From assembly GCF_008642335.1 (NCBI RefSeq), contig NZ_CP029191.1, positions 1,922,001 to 1,986,000 of the forward strand: DNA of 64,000 nucleotides, given 5' to 3'. A program made the position numbers and the translations under genes. This document shows, piece by piece, positions 10,180 to 18,488 of the stretch. Numbering within the stretch: the stretch's first letter is position 1; each line of letters begins with the position of its first letter. Below the pieces are notes generated by a model that saw only the letters and a list, made by a program, of their open reading frames with translations, was not told the DNA's origin and did no database searches. This DNA is from Streptomyces venezuelae. Lineage in GTDB: Bacteria > Actinomycetota > Actinomycetes > Streptomycetales > Streptomycetaceae.

Positions 10180-11106
10180 ATGCGTATCTCCCGTACCCGT
10201 ACCGCAACCGGACTGGCGATCTCCGCGCTCGCCCTGGGCACGCTGCCCGCCTGGGCGGCCCCCTCGGAAGCCGCCGCGCCCACGGCACCCCGCCACACGG
10301 CCACCGCCTCCGTGGCCGACGGCCGCCAGATCCCCCTCCAGGGCGCGGTCAACGTCCGGGACGTCGGTGGCTACCGGACGTACGACGGAGAGCGCGTCCG
10401 CGAAGGACGCGTCTACCGCGCCGACGGCCTCAGCGAACTCACCGACGCCGACCTCGGCACGCTCGCGACGCTCGGCCTGACGAAGGTCATCGACTTCCGG
10501 GTGCCCGCCGAGGTGCAGTACGACGGGGTGGACCGGCTGCCCGCCGGGCTCTCCCCCACCGCACGGCCGATCACCGACAACGGCCTGTTCACCCGGCTGC
10601 TCACCGCCATCGGCTCCCGGGACCCGGTCAAGCAGGAGGAGATGCTCGGCAACGGCAAGGCGGCCGCGTTCATGCGCGACGTCTACCGCACGTTCGTCAC
10701 CGACGCGACCAACCGCGCGCAGTTCGCGGCGACCCTGCGCGACGTCGCCGCGAGCCGGTCGCCGCTGCTCTACCACTGCACCTCCGGCAAGGACCGCACC
10801 GGCTGGACGACGTATCTGCTGCTGCGTCTCGTGGGCGTCCCCGAGCGGACCGCGGCCGGCGACTACCTGGCCTCCAACACCTACCGGGCCGCGTACGACG
10901 CGAAGGTCCGCGAGGCGCTGAAGCAGGGCGGGCTCATGCAGAACCCGGACCTGATCATCCCCCTCCAGGAGGTCCGCGCCGACTACCTCGACACGGCACT
11001 CACCGAGGCAACACAGCGTTACGGCGGCTTCCAGGGCTACCTGACGAAGGGGCTCGGCCTGGACGCCCGCACGATCCTGCAGTTGCGCGACCGCATGGTG
11101 GGCTAG
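10180..11106 (+). CDS. Secreted tyrosine/serine protein phosphatase (MptpB-like)
   Basis: 308 aa with a Sec signal peptide (residues 1-32, cut near AWA-APS or SEA-A). The P-loop HCTSGKDRTG at 199-208 puts nucleophile C200 with the lysine and arginine pattern HCxxGKxR of the MptpB group, which act on phosphotyrosine, phosphoserine and some phosphoinositides. VNVRDVGGYRT and FRVPAEV earlier in the chain are also family landmarks. An export signal makes the substrate likely extracellular or on the cell surface. Its stop codon overlaps that of the converging vWA gene (TAG on both strands within CTAG at 11103-11106), so there is no room for a terminator. Confidence 0.93.
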   Translation: MRISRTRTATGLAISALALGTLPAWAAPSEAAAPTAPRHTATASVADGRQIPLQGAVNVRDVGGYRTYDGERVREGRVYRADGLSELTDADLGTLATLGLTKVIDFRVPAEVQYDGVDRLPAGLSPTARPITDNGLFTRLLTAIGSRDPVKQEEMLGNGKAAAFMRDVYRTFVTDATNRAQFAATLRDVAASRSPLLYHCTSGKDRTGWTTYLLLRLVGVPERTAAGDYLASNTYRAAYDAKVREALKQGGLMQNPDLIIPLQEVRADYLDTALTEATQRYGGFQGYLTKGLGLDARTILQLRDRMVG

Positions 11107-11849
11107 CCGCCCGCGGAGACGTTCGCGGGGGCGGCGATCCCGCTCGCCCGCGCCGCCGCGAGCCACGCGGGGAACTCGCCCACCAGCCGGTCGTAGAGCT
11201 CGTCGTCCGGCACCGCGAGCGGGTCCTCGCCCGCGTGGAAGAACCCCGCGTTGTCGACCGGGCGCTTGGCGGGGACGACCAGTTCGTCGAGCTTGCGCAG
11301 ATAGTCGAACTGCTTGCTCTTCGGGTCGCCGAACCCTATGAACTGCCAGAACAGAGGGAGCCTCGCCGCCTTGCACAGATAGCGCTCGGCGGCGAGCTTG
11401 TTGATGGGACCGCCGTCGGTCTGGAAGACGACAAGGGCGGGCGCGGTGGAACCGCTCTCTACGTAGTGGTCGATCACGGCGTCCATCGCCAGGTGGTAGC
11501 TGGTCTTCCCCATGTGCCCGAGCCCGGCGACGATCTCGTCGACGCGGCCGCGGTGGTTGTCCAGCGCGATGTCCGTCACCGCGTCGACGTCGGTCGAGAA
11601 GAAGACGGTGGGCACGACCCCGTCGTCGTCCAGGTGCGCGGAGAGGCCGAGGACGCGGTCGGCGAGGGCCTGGACGCTGCCGTCCTTGTAGTACGGCTTC
11701 ATGGAACCGGAGTAATCGACGACGAGGTAGACGGCGGCCCGCACCCCGTCCAGGCCGTGTTTGCGCAGGGAGACCCCGGCGCTCTTGTACAGGCTGACCA
11801 GAGCCGGCGCCGAGTCCTCCACCTTGCGCAGACTGATCGCGGATCCCAT
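11103..11849 (-). CDS. vWA-domain protein, TerF/TerY-like
   Basis: 248 aa from the ATG at 11849. It holds a von Willebrand A domain with the MIDAS motif DYSGS (D45, S47, S49), a later Thr in MGKTSYHLAM and an Asp in FQTDGG, as in tellurium-resistance vWA proteins. TerF-type proteins bind divalent metal and act with TerD-like proteins, but no ter genes are nearby. GGAAGGGCGGGG upstream favours this ATG; a second ATG nine codons earlier has no ribosome site. Cytoplasmic. Convergent, with an overlapping stop, to the phosphatase gene. Confidence 0.88.
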   Translation of the reverse strand: MGSAISLRKVEDSAPALVSLYKSAGVSLRKHGLDGVRAAVYLVVDYSGSMKPYYKDGSVQALADRVLGLSAHLDDDGVVPTVFFSTDVDAVTDIALDNHRGRVDEIVAGLGHMGKTSYHLAMDAVIDHYVESGSTAPALVVFQTDGGPINKLAAERYLCKAARLPLFWQFIGFGDPKSKQFDYLRKLDELVVPAKRPVDNAGFFHAGEDPLAVPDDELYDRLVGEFPAWLAAARASGIAAPANVSAGG

Positions 11850-11930
11850 GTCCCGCCCCGCCCTTCCACCTTGCACATATGACTGCTAGACACATGCCGA
11901 TTCGGCACGTACGGACCTACGGAGGATGAC

Positions 11931-12662
11931 ATGAACCATGGCCTGGACGGCAGAGTCGTGCTCATCACCGGGGCCGGGCGGGGGCAGGGCGCCGCGGAGG
12001 CGCGGCTCTTCGCGGCGGCCGGGGCGCGGGTCGTGGTGACGGACGTGCGGGAGGAGGAGGGCCGCGAGGTCGCCGGATCGCTGGGCGGGCAGGGCCTGTT
12101 CGTACGTCACGACGTCACGGACGCGGAGAGCTGGGGGTCGGCCGTGGCGGGGGCGCTCGGTGCGTTCGGGCGGCTCGACGTCCTGGTCAACAATGCCGCG
12201 CTGTGGCGGACGGCGTCCGTGGAGGACGAGACGTACGCGAACTTCGAGGAGTTGGTGCGGGTCAATCTCCTGGGGCCCTTCCTGGGCATCCAGGCGGTGC
12301 TGCCCGCGCTGAAGGAGACGGGCGGCGGGTCGGTCGTGAACGTGTCGTCGACGGCGGGGCTCGTCGGCATCCCGGGGCACGCGGCGTACGGGTCGACGAA
12401 GTTCGGGCTGCGGGGGCTGACCCGTTCCTCGGCGCTGGACCTGGCGAAGTACCGGGTGCGGGTCAACTCCGTGCATCCGGGGGCGGTCGACACGCCGATG
12501 ATCTCCGCCGCCTCCGCCGGGCGGGACTGGTCGCACCTGCCGCTGGGCAGGATGGGCCGCCCGGAGGAGGTCGGGGAGCTGGTGCTGTTCCTGGCGTCGG
12601 ACGCGTCGTCGTACGTCACGGGGGCGGAGTTCACCGTGGACGGTGGGTCGACGACGGGGTGA
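11931..12662 (+). CDS. Short-chain dehydrogenase/reductase
   Basis: A 243-aa classical SDR. The cofactor loop TGAGRGQG spans 13-20; NNAA is at 87-90; the catalytic S139/S140, Y153 and K157 are present in NVSST and YGSTK. D38 after the second strand (VTDVR) favours NAD(H) over NADP(H). The C-terminus ends in the family's GAEFTVDGG. Sequence style is near 3-alpha/20-beta-hydroxysteroid dehydrogenases, but substrate cannot be read. CGGAGGA precedes the ATG. Divergent from the vWA gene across 81 bases. Confidence 0.93.
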   Translation: MNHGLDGRVVLITGAGRGQGAAEARLFAAAGARVVVTDVREEEGREVAGSLGGQGLFVRHDVTDAESWGSAVAGALGAFGRLDVLVNNAALWRTASVEDETYANFEELVRVNLLGPFLGIQAVLPALKETGGGSVVNVSSTAGLVGIPGHAAYGSTKFGLRGLTRSSALDLAKYRVRVNSVHPGAVDTPMISAASAGRDWSHLPLGRMGRPEEVGELVLFLASDASSYVTGAEFTVDGGSTTG

Positions 12663-12689
12663 CGGCGGGGTGACGGCGCAGGTGGTGGG

Positions 12690-13046
12690 TCAGTGGCGGT
12701 CGGACAGGTACACCGAGCGCAGCTTGAGGCGGTCGGTCGCGGGCCTGCCGTGCGGGCGCAGCGTCCAGGAGTCGCCGGTGCAGTCCGGCTCGGTGAACAC
12801 CATCGCCCACACGTCGGTGTCGTTGTGCGGGGCGAACGCGGGCTCGGAGGCGCCCGGGTCGGCGACCTCGGGGAGCGTGAGGCAGCCGGGGCTCTGCGGG
12901 TCGTGGAGGGTGATGGACTGCGGGTGACCGTCGGGACCGACGAACTTGTAGGAGAAGTCGCCGGTGGCGGCGGTCGCGGAGGTCGGCAGGGTGACGACGA
13001 GGGCGAATGCGGCGAGGGGGGCGGCGAGGGTGTGGCGGAGGCGCAT
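12690..13046 (-). CDS. Small secreted protein of unknown function
   Basis: 118 aa. A Sec signal (MRLRHTLAAPLAAFALVVTL, cut after ATA-A) precedes a mature protein of about 92 residues with only two cysteines (GCLTL and PDCTG), likely one disulfide. I do not recognise a family; the pattern DCTGDSWTLRP near the end recalls beta-gamma-crystallin-like secreted proteins, weakly. It converges on the SDR gene. The ribosome site is poor. Confidence 0.75.
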   Translation of the reverse strand: MRLRHTLAAPLAAFALVVTLPTSATAATGDFSYKFVGPDGHPQSITLHDPQSPGCLTLPEVADPGASEPAFAPHNDTDVWAMVFTEPDCTGDSWTLRPHGRPATDRLKLRSVYLSDRH

Positions 13047-13244
13047 GGGGTCCGTTTCGGTGAGGGGGCCGGACGCGGTGGGCGTCCGGTGGCGGGGGTG
13101 GGCGGACCCGTCGTTGCGTGACGGGCCCTGGCCCGCTCTCCCCGGTCGCCGTGGTGCGTATGCGCGGTGTCACCCGTGCGGGGCTGGGGAATCGATCCTG
13201 CGACGTCCGGTCGGCCTACCGTCGTCCTGTCCGCCCGGCGGGGC

Positions 13245-13301
13245 GGGGGCTTTCGGGTGCGGGCCCGTCGTGGCTGATCGCGCAGTTCCCCGCGCCCCTG
13301 A
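13245..13301. repeat. Streptomyces intergenic repeat, copy 1
   Basis: 57 bases that match copy 2 (13361-13417) at 53 positions, with the strictly shared 24-base core at 13278-13301. The same core occurs again at 37827-37850 between trpM and trpB. This GCGCAGTTCCCCGCGCCCCT element is, from memory, scattered widely in Streptomyces intergenic DNA. Confidence 0.85.
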
Positions 13302-13360
13302 GGTCACACCGCCTGCCCGGCGACGACTGCCAGGGCCCGCCCCTGTCCGCCCCGGGGGCA

Positions 13361-13417
13361 GGGGGTCTTCGGGTGCGGGTGCGTCGTGGCTGATCGCGCA
13401 GTTCCCCGCGCCCCTGA
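13361..13417. repeat. Streptomyces intergenic repeat, copy 2
   Basis: Direct repeat of 13245-13301, offset by 116 bases, same orientation; core at 13394-13417. Confidence 0.85.
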
Positions 13418-13561
13418 AGCACGACCGGTCGCCCGGCGATGAGCCCGCGCCCCCGAGGCAGGCGCGAACCGGCGCCCGGCGACGCCCCCTCGCCCCGAGG
13501 CACGAACCGTCGTCCGGCGGCGATCCGCGTGCCCCGGGTGTGGCCGCGGGTTGCTCGGTGT

Positions 13562-14665
13562 TTATGTTTCCGGCTGGTCCTGGAACGCCGGCAGCATGAA
13601 GATGCGGGTCTTCGCGTCGTCGTCCATCAGCTCTACGAGCGGCATGACCAGGTCCCAGAGGTTCTGTTTGTCGACCTCGCGGGCCAGGGCGTCCAGGTCG
13701 GGGGTGGGCAGTGTGCCCGCCGTGTCGGCGACGGTCTTGCGGGAGTCGGCGGGCAGCGCGTCCACCAGGGGCAGGAACTCCGCCCAGAGGGTCGTGGCGG
13801 CGACCGCGCGGACCACGCCGGCGAGCACGTCCGTGTCTCTCAGTGACGGGAGTTCAGCCACCGTGCGCCGTTCCTCCTCGCTCAGCAGCGCGACCAGCGG
13901 CAGCAGGGACTCCCAGAGGTCCTGGTCCGCCACCGTCAGGACGAGGGTGTCCAGGTGGTCCCGGGGCTGGGCCGCGGTGAGGGAGGCGATGCGGGCGCGT
14001 CGGGACCCGGGCACCATGCCCGCGACGGCCAGCGCTTCGGGCCAGAGGCCGGATGCGGGCGCGGAGGCGATGATCGACGCCAGGCGTTCCTCGCCCAGGA
14101 GGTCGATGATGTGGCCGAGTCGTTCGGGGGCGTCGATCACGTAACCGGTTCGGAGGACCGTCGCGTCGTCGATCTGCGGCAGGATCCGGCGCAATGCCGC
14201 GTCGGAGAGGTGGCCGACGAAGCGGCCCATCGTGAGGTGGTCGCCGCGTTCGGCGAGGGCGACGGCGATGCGGACGACCAGGTTCTCGTCGAGGCGGCCC
14301 ACGATGCCCTCGATACGGCGCGGGTCGAGGTGGGCGCAGGACTCCGCGGTGAACGTCACCGGAAGCTTCTCGATGATGTCGGCGGCGCGTGCGGGGTCGA
14401 GGCGTCCCGCGACGGCGGCGGCCAGGCGCGGGCCGAGGGCTTTCTGCGAGATGGCGGCCGCGACCCCCGAGGGGACGAGCTTGGTCGCCGCCGCGATGCG
14501 GTCGAGCATGTCGGGGGCCCGGTCGAAGAGCGCCGCGACGGTCTGGGCGCGGAAGCGGCGTACGTCGTCGACGGGGAGGCCCTGCAGGAAGGTGAGGGCG
14601 TGCGGTTCGATGTCGAGCAGGTGGGCGATCTTGAGGGTCTCCGCCCTGCCGCGCAGTTTGTCCAT
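13562..14665 (-). CDS. Helical-repeat protein of unknown function
   Basis: 367 aa, soluble, no signal or membrane segment. The chain is built of about twelve 25-30-residue helical hairpins rich in Leu/Ala with recurring units such as LDPARAADIIEKLP, LDPRRIEGIVGRLD and LSDAALRRILPQID, so an alpha-solenoid similar to HEAT or MgtE-N repeats is likely. Such scaffolds usually bind proteins. AGGAG sits six bases before the ATG. It follows a 75-aa gene by 34 bases on the same strand and they probably form one operon. I do not recognise a named family. Confidence 0.8.
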   Translation of the reverse strand: MDKLRGRAETLKIAHLLDIEPHALTFLQGLPVDDVRRFRAQTVAALFDRAPDMLDRIAAATKLVPSGVAAAISQKALGPRLAAAVAGRLDPARAADIIEKLPVTFTAESCAHLDPRRIEGIVGRLDENLVVRIAVALAERGDHLTMGRFVGHLSDAALRRILPQIDDATVLRTGYVIDAPERLGHIIDLLGEERLASIIASAPASGLWPEALAVAGMVPGSRRARIASLTAAQPRDHLDTLVLTVADQDLWESLLPLVALLSEEERRTVAELPSLRDTDVLAGVVRAVAATTLWAEFLPLVDALPADSRKTVADTAGTLPTPDLDALAREVDKQNLWDLVMPLVELMDDDAKTRIFMLPAFQDQPET

Positions 14666-14699
14666 GGTGACTCCTGACTCCTGTCGGCCGACACAGGCC

Positions 14700-14927
14700 C
14701 TAGCGGAAGAGGATGCGGCGGAAGGGGCCGCGGGCCAGGGCGGGCACGAGTTCGAGTGCCTTCTCGGCGGCCTCGTTCAGGCCCGCGGCGCGGCTCTCGC
14801 GCTGCCGCTCCAGTGCGTCGGCCAGTGCGGTCAGGTGCTGGGGCGCCAGCTGTGCGAAGGATTCCGGTGGGTCGTCGCGCAGTTCGCCGGCGAGTCGGTC
14901 GCGTGGTTCCCGCGCTTCGGTGGTCAC
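14700..14927 (-). CDS. Small helical protein, partner of the downstream solenoid gene
   Basis: A 75-aa acidic/basic mixed protein predicted to be nearly all helix (QLAPQHLTALADALERQRE, then an amphipathic C-terminal stretch). The GTG at 14927 is preceded by GGGAGG. It is the first gene of a two-gene unit with the helical-repeat protein. Function unknown; co-expression suggests it binds the solenoid protein. Confidence 0.65.
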   Translation of the reverse strand: MTTEAREPRDRLAGELRDDPPESFAQLAPQHLTALADALERQRESRAAGLNEAAEKALELVPALARGPFRRILFR

Positions 14928-14971
14928 GTCGCCTCCCGGGGTGGCGTGTCGGCCGGGGTCGGAAACCGAGA

Positions 14972-15009
14972 GTGGCGCCGCTTTGACTAATAGTCAATAG
15001 CGGCGCCAC
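14972..15009. terminator. Long inverted repeat ending the sugar ABC operon
   Basis: Left arm 14972-14989 and right arm 14991-15009 pair over 18 bp with one bulged T at 14998. The inner part is an AT-rich dyad, TTGACTA-A-TAGTCAA. It lies 20 bases after the permease stop, fitting a terminator; the inner dyad also sits upstream of the 75-aa gene and could double as an operator. Confidence 0.7.
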
Positions 15010-15028
15010 CCAGACGGAGACGCGGGCC

Positions 15029-15865
15029 TCAGCCCTTGACGGCTCCCGCCGCCAGGCCCGAGCCGAGCTTCCGGTGGACGATCACGAAGAAGATCATCAC
15101 CGGTACGGTGACGAGCGTGGAGCTGGCCATGACCGGGCCCCAGGCCGTGGAGTTCTCACCGAAGAACTGGTAGATGCCCACGGCCGCCGTGTACTTGTCG
15201 CTGCCCTTCATGAACGTGTACGCGAACACGAACTCGTTCCACGCCGTGATGAACGCGAAGATGGACGTGGCGACGAGCCCCGGCGCGACCAGCGGAAGCA
15301 GCACCGACCAGAACATCCGCGGCCAGGACGCCCCGTCGATGTAGGCGGCCTCCTCGACCTCCTTGGGGATGGTGGCGACGAAGCCGCGCAGCGTCCAGAT
15401 CGCGAAGGGGAGCGAGAGGGCGATGTAGACGATGCTCAGGCCCAGCAGGGAGTTGAGCATGTCGTAGTCCCGCATCTGGATGAAGAGCGGGATGACGAGG
15501 GCCTCCAGCGGCACCATCTGCACGATCAGGATCATGATCAGCACGGAGGTGCGGAAGCGGAACTTGAACCGTGCCACCGCGATAGCGGCGAAGAGCGCGA
15601 GCAGCGCCGCCGCGACGATCGTGGCGAGGCCGACGATCGCCGAGTTCAGCAGGTACGTGCCGAAGTTCCCCTTGTCGAAGACGAACTCGAAGTGCTCGAA
15701 GCTGATCCCGCTGGGCAGGACGTCCGAGCCGCGCAGCGACGCCTTCGGGTCGAGCGCCGTGGAGACCATCCAGTAGACGGGGAAGAGCGTGAAGAGGAGG
15801 AGTCCGATGACCGCGGCCGGCAGGCCGATGCGTGAGGCGAGTGTGGTGCGGCGGGTCGTGGTCAC
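15029..15865 (-). CDS. Sugar ABC transporter permease (MalG type)
   Basis: 278 aa, six predicted membrane segments. The EAA loop that contacts the ATPase is EEAAYIDGASWPRMFWSVLLPLVAPG. It is the second permease of a binding-protein-dependent CUT1 sugar importer. The GTG start overlaps the stop of the upstream permease (GTGA at 15862-15865), so translation is coupled. No ATP-binding gene follows, as is normal in Streptomyces, where one MsiK-type ATPase serves many importers. Confidence 0.93.
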   Translation of the reverse strand: MTTTRRTTLASRIGLPAAVIGLLLFTLFPVYWMVSTALDPKASLRGSDVLPSGISFEHFEFVFDKGNFGTYLLNSAIVGLATIVAAALLALFAAIAVARFKFRFRTSVLIMILIVQMVPLEALVIPLFIQMRDYDMLNSLLGLSIVYIALSLPFAIWTLRGFVATIPKEVEEAAYIDGASWPRMFWSVLLPLVAPGLVATSIFAFITAWNEFVFAYTFMKGSDKYTAAVGIYQFFGENSTAWGPVMASSTLVTVPVMIFFVIVHRKLGSGLAAGAVKG

Positions 15866-16854
15866 AGGTCCTCCTCCCCCTGGCGGAACAGCGTGCGGAT
15901 GTAGACGACGGTGATGGCCAGGAGCAGCACGGTCAGCAGGACCGCCGCCGCGGCGCCCGTGCCGTAGTCGTTCTTGGCGAAGGCCTGGATGTACGAGAAG
16001 ACGCCCAGGTTGTAGACCTCTTCGTTGGAGCCGTCGCCGCCGGGTTGCAGGTACACCTGGGTGAAGACCTTGAAGTCCCAGATCGTGGAGAGGATGGTCA
16101 CCACGAGGAAGACGGGCTTGATGGTCGGCACGGTGATGTTCCAGAACCGCTGCCAGGCGTTGGCGCCGTCCAGTTCCCCGGCTTCGTACAGCTCCTTGGG
16201 GATCGTCAGAAGTCCCGCGAAGACGGTGATGGCGACGAACGGGAAGCCGTGGTGGACGACGTTGAGCGTGGCGATGGCGTAGAACGGGCCGCGCTCGGTG
16301 AACCAGTTGGTGGTCTCCGGGTCGATCAGGCCGACCGATCCCGCGATCTGGCTGACCATGCCGTCCTGCGGCTGGAAGAGCCAGATCCATACGTACGTGC
16401 CCGTCACCGCCGGCATGGCCCAGGCGGCGAGGATCGCGATGGAGCAGATCATCCGCCAGGTGGCGCCGAGGCGGTTGAGGAGCAGTGCGACGAGGGTGCC
16501 GAGCGCGACGGTGAGGCCGACGCAGGCGAAGGCGAAGAAGACGGTGTTGGGCAGGACCGTCTTCCACAGCAGGCTGCTGGTGAGCAGGTCGCTGTAGTGG
16601 TCGAAGCCGGTGAACGTGCCGACGCCGCCGCCGAACTTGACCTCGTAGTCCTGCAGGGAGAGCTTGCCGACCTGGATCAGCGGCCACAGGAGCAGGCCCG
16701 CGAGGACCACGAGGGAGGGCGCGAGGAGGAGCCAGGGGCGGGTGAGTGTGATGAGTTTCTTGCGGCGGCGGGCCGCTTCGGCGCCGCCGTCGGGGGGCCG
16801 GGGACCGCGGGGAGCCGGGATCTTCGGCTCCCCGCTGACGAGCGTGTCTTTCAC
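15862..16854 (-). CDS. Sugar ABC transporter permease (MalF type)
   Basis: 330 aa. A cytoplasmic basic N-terminus (about 35 residues, ending RRRKKL) precedes six membrane segments. The EAA-like loop is YEAGELDGANAWQRFWNITVPTIKP. It partners the MalG-type permease downstream, which overlaps it by 4 bases, and the lipoprotein upstream, 34 bases away, in one operon. Confidence 0.93.
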   Translation of the reverse strand: MKDTLVSGEPKIPAPRGPRPPDGGAEAARRRKKLITLTRPWLLLAPSLVVLAGLLLWPLIQVGKLSLQDYEVKFGGGVGTFTGFDHYSDLLTSSLLWKTVLPNTVFFAFACVGLTVALGTLVALLLNRLGATWRMICSIAILAAWAMPAVTGTYVWIWLFQPQDGMVSQIAGSVGLIDPETTNWFTERGPFYAIATLNVVHHGFPFVAITVFAGLLTIPKELYEAGELDGANAWQRFWNITVPTIKPVFLVVTILSTIWDFKVFTQVYLQPGGDGSNEEVYNLGVFSYIQAFAKNDYGTGAAAAVLLTVLLLAITVVYIRTLFRQGEEDL

Positions 16855-16888
16855 GGTAAGTCCTTCACAGTGCCGAACTCGCCCTTGT

Positions 16889-18190
16889 CTACTCGTCCTT
16901 GGCGAAGATCGCGTCCATGTCCTTGGCCGCCTTGTCCGCCGCTTCCTTCACGGACGCCTTGCCGGTGAGGATCGACTGGACCATGCCGGGGATGACCTTG
17001 GAGGCCTGGATCTCGCCGTACGCCTTGGTCTTCGGGACGGTCGCGCCGGCTTCCAGCATCTGCTTGGCGAAGGGCTCGACGAGCGGGTCCTTCTTCACCT
17101 CGATCTTCTTCAGTTCGGAGTTCTGGCCGGGGAAGTAGTTGGTCTCCTCGGCCCACTTGGCGGCGAACTCGCCGGTGGTCACCATCTTCACGAACTCCCA
17201 GGCGAGATCCTTCTTGTCCGTGTTGAAGGTGGACAGGTAGGAGCCGCCGAGGAAGGACTTGCTCATGCCGCCGTTCTGGCCAGGGATCGGCACCGCGCCG
17301 AGCTTGCCCTTGAGGTCGGGGTTGTTGTCGACGATGGCCTTCGGGGTCCAGTTGCCGCCGATGGCCATGGCGATCTCGCCCTTGTTCCAGGCGTCGCCGA
17401 CCTCCTTCTCGGTCCAGGTGTTGACCTTGGCCGGGGAGACCTTGTCCTTGGTGGCGAGGCCGGTGTAGAACTCGAGGCCCTTGATGGCGTCGGGCGAGTT
17501 CACGCCGGACTTCCACTTGCCGCCGGACTCGGTGGCGAGTTCGCCGCCCGCACCCCAGATGAAGGGGGCCGCGAACATCTCGGCGCCGCCCGCGACGGGG
17601 AAGGAGACGAGCTTGGGCTCCTTCTCCTTGAGCGTCTTGGCGGTCTCCTGGAGCTCCTTCCACGTGGTCGGGGGCTTCAGGTCGTGCTTCTCGAAGATGT
17701 CCTTGCGGTAGACGATCGAGCGGACGCCCGCGTACCAGGGCATGCCGTACTGCTTGCCGTCGAGCGTGCCCGCGTCCTTGAGGCCCTCGACGAGGTCGTC
17801 GTTCAGGCCCGACTTCTTCACTTCGTCCGTGACGTCGACGAGGGCGTCGGTCTCGGCGAACTGCGGCACCCAGGTGGTGCCGACCTCCGCGACGTCGGGC
17901 ACCTGGTCCGCGCCGCCCTCGATGGCGGTCGTGAACTTCTTCTGGGCGCTGGCCCACTGCTGGTACTCGACCTTGATCTTGGCGCCGGTCTTCTTGGTGA
18001 AGGCCTTCTCGGCCTCCTCGAAGAAGGGGCGCGCGTCGGGGTTGGTGCCCTCCATGATCCACACGGTGAGGGTCTTGCCCTTGCCGTCGGTGGCCTTGTC
18101 GCCCGAGTCGCCGTCATCCCCACCGCACGCCGTGGCGGTCAGTCCGAGACTCATGGCGATACAACCAGCGGCGATGACACGTCGATTCAT
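16889..18190 (-). CDS. Extracellular sugar-binding lipoprotein of ABC importer
   Basis: 433 aa. The lipoprotein signal MNRRVIAAGCIAMSLGLTATAC places the lipidated Cys at 22, followed by an Asp/Gly-rich tether. The mature protein has the cluster-1 solute-binding pattern (LTVWIMEG, KIKVEYQQW, PDVAEVGTTW, GIPWYAGVRS-like GMPWYAGV). The ATG at 18190 has GGAGGGGG upstream; an extension 53 codons longer has no support. The promoter carries a DasR-type operator, so an amino sugar such as GlcNAc or chitobiose is a reasonable guess for the ligand, but maltose-like sugars are not excluded. Confidence 0.92.
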   Translation of the reverse strand: MNRRVIAAGCIAMSLGLTATACGGDDGDSGDKATDGKGKTLTVWIMEGTNPDARPFFEEAEKAFTKKTGAKIKVEYQQWASAQKKFTTAIEGGADQVPDVAEVGTTWVPQFAETDALVDVTDEVKKSGLNDDLVEGLKDAGTLDGKQYGMPWYAGVRSIVYRKDIFEKHDLKPPTTWKELQETAKTLKEKEPKLVSFPVAGGAEMFAAPFIWGAGGELATESGGKWKSGVNSPDAIKGLEFYTGLATKDKVSPAKVNTWTEKEVGDAWNKGEIAMAIGGNWTPKAIVDNNPDLKGKLGAVPIPGQNGGMSKSFLGGSYLSTFNTDKKDLAWEFVKMVTTGEFAAKWAEETNYFPGQNSELKKIEVKKDPLVEPFAKQMLEAGATVPKTKAYGEIQASKVIPGMVQSILTGKASVKEAADKAAKDMDAIFAKDE

Positions 18191-18245
18191 GCCGGCCCCC
18201 TCCAGGTTCCGATTGGTGGGAGCGATTGTGGTCACACCAGACGGG

Positions 18246-18261
18246 AGCGGTCTAGACCCAT
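18246..18261. promoter_or_regulatory. DasR-type operator (dre-like)
   Basis: AGCGGTCTAGACCCAT matches 13 of 16 positions of the DasR consensus AGTGGTCTAGACCACT, including the full 10-bp palindromic core GGTCTAGACC. It is 56-71 bases upstream of the binding-protein start, a normal operator position. DasR is the GntR-family GlcNAc regulator of Streptomyces. Confidence 0.7.
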
Positions 18262-18368
18262 TGGTATAAGCGGCCGAACCGTAATGAGGGTTGCGGGTGA
18301 CGCAACATACGCTCATAGCATTGCGCCCCATGCAACGCTCTGGTCGCACAAACGGGCGTAAACGCCAC

Positions 18369-18408
18369 GACGCCCGCCTCTGGTCCGGTCGGGGACGAGG
18401 CGGGCGTC
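18369..18408 (-). terminator. Terminator hairpin after gltD
   Basis: A perfect 12-bp stem (18369-18380 with 18397-18408) and 16-base loop, about 80 bases after the gltD stop. Confidence 0.7.
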
Positions 18409-18488
18409 GCTCAGTTCCGTACGCCGTTGTACGGGACGTATGAGGGGTCGTACGGGATCAACCGTACGGGGTCGGGCCGGTAGGGCCG

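Larger units (their letters stand above)
13047..13561. other. 515-bp repeat-rich intergenic spacer
   Basis: No credible gene. It contains the promoter side of the small secreted protein, two 57-base direct repeats (annotated separately), and from about 13425 to 13540 three degenerate copies of a roughly 45-base unit built around CCGGCG...CCCCGAGGCA. Open frames here are Arg/Pro-rich and have no ribosome sites. Confidence 0.6.
18191..18488. other. Spacer with ABC-operon promoter and gltD terminator
   Basis: Left part: promoter region of the ABC operon with the DasR-like site. Right part: the gltBD terminator and then, at 18425-18475, several CGTACGG repeats of no clear role. No gene seen. Confidence 0.6.

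Noticed and set aside
14985..15000. Inner palindrome considered as a stand-alone transposon end or att site
   Set aside because: It is part of a longer stem, and no direct repeat, integrase or tRNA is near.
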